32,443 nt of DNA, taken from positions 1-32,443 of the forward strand of contig CALBRY010000021.1 of the NCBI GenBank assembly GCA_937927665.1. Direction: 5' to 3'. A program made the translations under genes and the position numbers. Source of the stretch: an uncultured Chloroflexota bacterium. GTDB lineage: Bacteria > Chloroflexota > Anaerolineae > Aggregatilineales > Phototrophicaceae. The first letter of the stretch is position 1; each line of letters starts with the position of its first letter. Below are positions 32,171 through 32,443 of the stretch, piece by piece. The notes under the pieces are model-generated. The model saw only the letters and a program-made list of their open reading frames with translations, was not told the DNA's origin and ran no database searches.

Positions 32171-32443
32171 CTAGTCGGATGCTGACTGCAACCCGGCTTT
32201 GATCGACTCGATCACGCGCCCTGACACCGCGCTTCGAGCCTGACCGATGGCGTTTTTGATCGCTTTAGCATTCGATCTGCCATGACCGATGATTACAACG
32301 CCATTCACGCCCAAAAGTGGCGCACCCCCGACTTCAAATGGATCGATCTGTTTGCGAACGCGATCAAAAGCCGGACGCGCAAGCAGCGCCCCTATTTTTG
32401 TAAACACTCCAGCCATAAGTTCATCACGCAGCGCCCCTGCAAT
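32171..32443 (-). CDS. plsX: Phosphate acyltransferase PlsX, C-terminal part (5' end outside window)
   Basis: The C-terminal 90 residues of the enzyme that converts acyl-ACP to acyl-phosphate for phospholipid synthesis. The frame continues open through the right edge (IAGALRDELMAGVFTKIGALL), so the beginning is missing. The signature is the strongly conserved PFEVGGAPLLGVNGVVIIGH followed by GRSNAKAIKNAI, which also forms the membrane-contacting end of the protein. The stop is 68 bases before the fabF ATG. It shares its substrate carrier with acpP and fabF. Confidence 0.95.
   Translation of the reverse strand: MAGALRDELMAGVFTKIGALLARPAFDRVRKQIDPFEVGGAPLLGVNGVVIIGHGRSNAKAIKNAIGQARSAVSGRVIESIKAGLQSASD

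Overview
This window looks like a stretch of chromosome from a member of the Chloroflexota (Anaerolineae-like). I infer this from gene content rather than from a marker gene. The signs are Thr/Pro-rich 'TPT' linkers in secreted proteins, LxGC-type lipoproteins carrying G5 and PKD modules, a type 2 (FMN) isopentenyl-diphosphate isomerase, TrmFO, an LL-diaminopimelate-aminotransferase-like enzyme, and many GTG/TTG starts with ATGA/GTGA overlaps. GC is moderate. I see no tRNA, rRNA, CRISPR array, insertion sequence, phage gene or frameshifted gene. Coding density is very high.

Layout. (1) 1-2058, minus: isoprenoid pair, fni (IDI-2) followed by a polyprenyl diphosphate synthase that runs off the left edge. 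A shared upstream region separates it from acpP (plus, 2220-2465), which has its own promoter and terminator. (2) 2767-5533, minus: a four-gene cluster of a beta-flower-like small protein, a hotdog thioesterase, a BchI-type AAA+ ATPase and a membrane protein. (3) 5576-9726, minus: a surface-glycan cluster of nucleotide-sugar epimerase/decarboxylase, O-antigen-ligase-like protein, GtrA-like flippase and GT4 glycosyltransferase, chained by overlaps. (4) 9811-10359, minus: an atypical macro-domain protein. (5) 10429-18201, minus: three large envelope proteins. These are a G5/propeller lipoprotein translationally coupled to a glycoside-hydrolase/O-antigen-ligase fusion and, upstream behind tandem terminators, a PKD/SGNH lipoprotein. 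(6) 18330-22267, plus: OmpR-type regulator, 7TM-GAF-PAS histidine kinase and a secreted NHL-like propeller. (7) 22281-24757, minus: an amino-acid ABC permease and a double-domain binding protein. (8) 24798-32443, minus: a housekeeping run of plsX (partial), fabF, trmFO, M28 peptidase, aminotransferase, hflX, small membrane protein and GNAT acetyltransferase.

The genes fall into three themes: lipid and isoprenoid precursors (fni, prenyl synthase, acpP, fabF, plsX, thioesterase), glycan assembly and display (regions 3 and 5), and sensing and uptake (regions 6 and 7).

The most unusual items are the glycosidase/O-antigen-ligase fusion, the 729-bp in-frame tandem duplication inside the binding protein, the BchI-type ATPase without other chelatase subunits, the leaderless-looking start of the response regulator, and the macro domain lacking its glycine loop.
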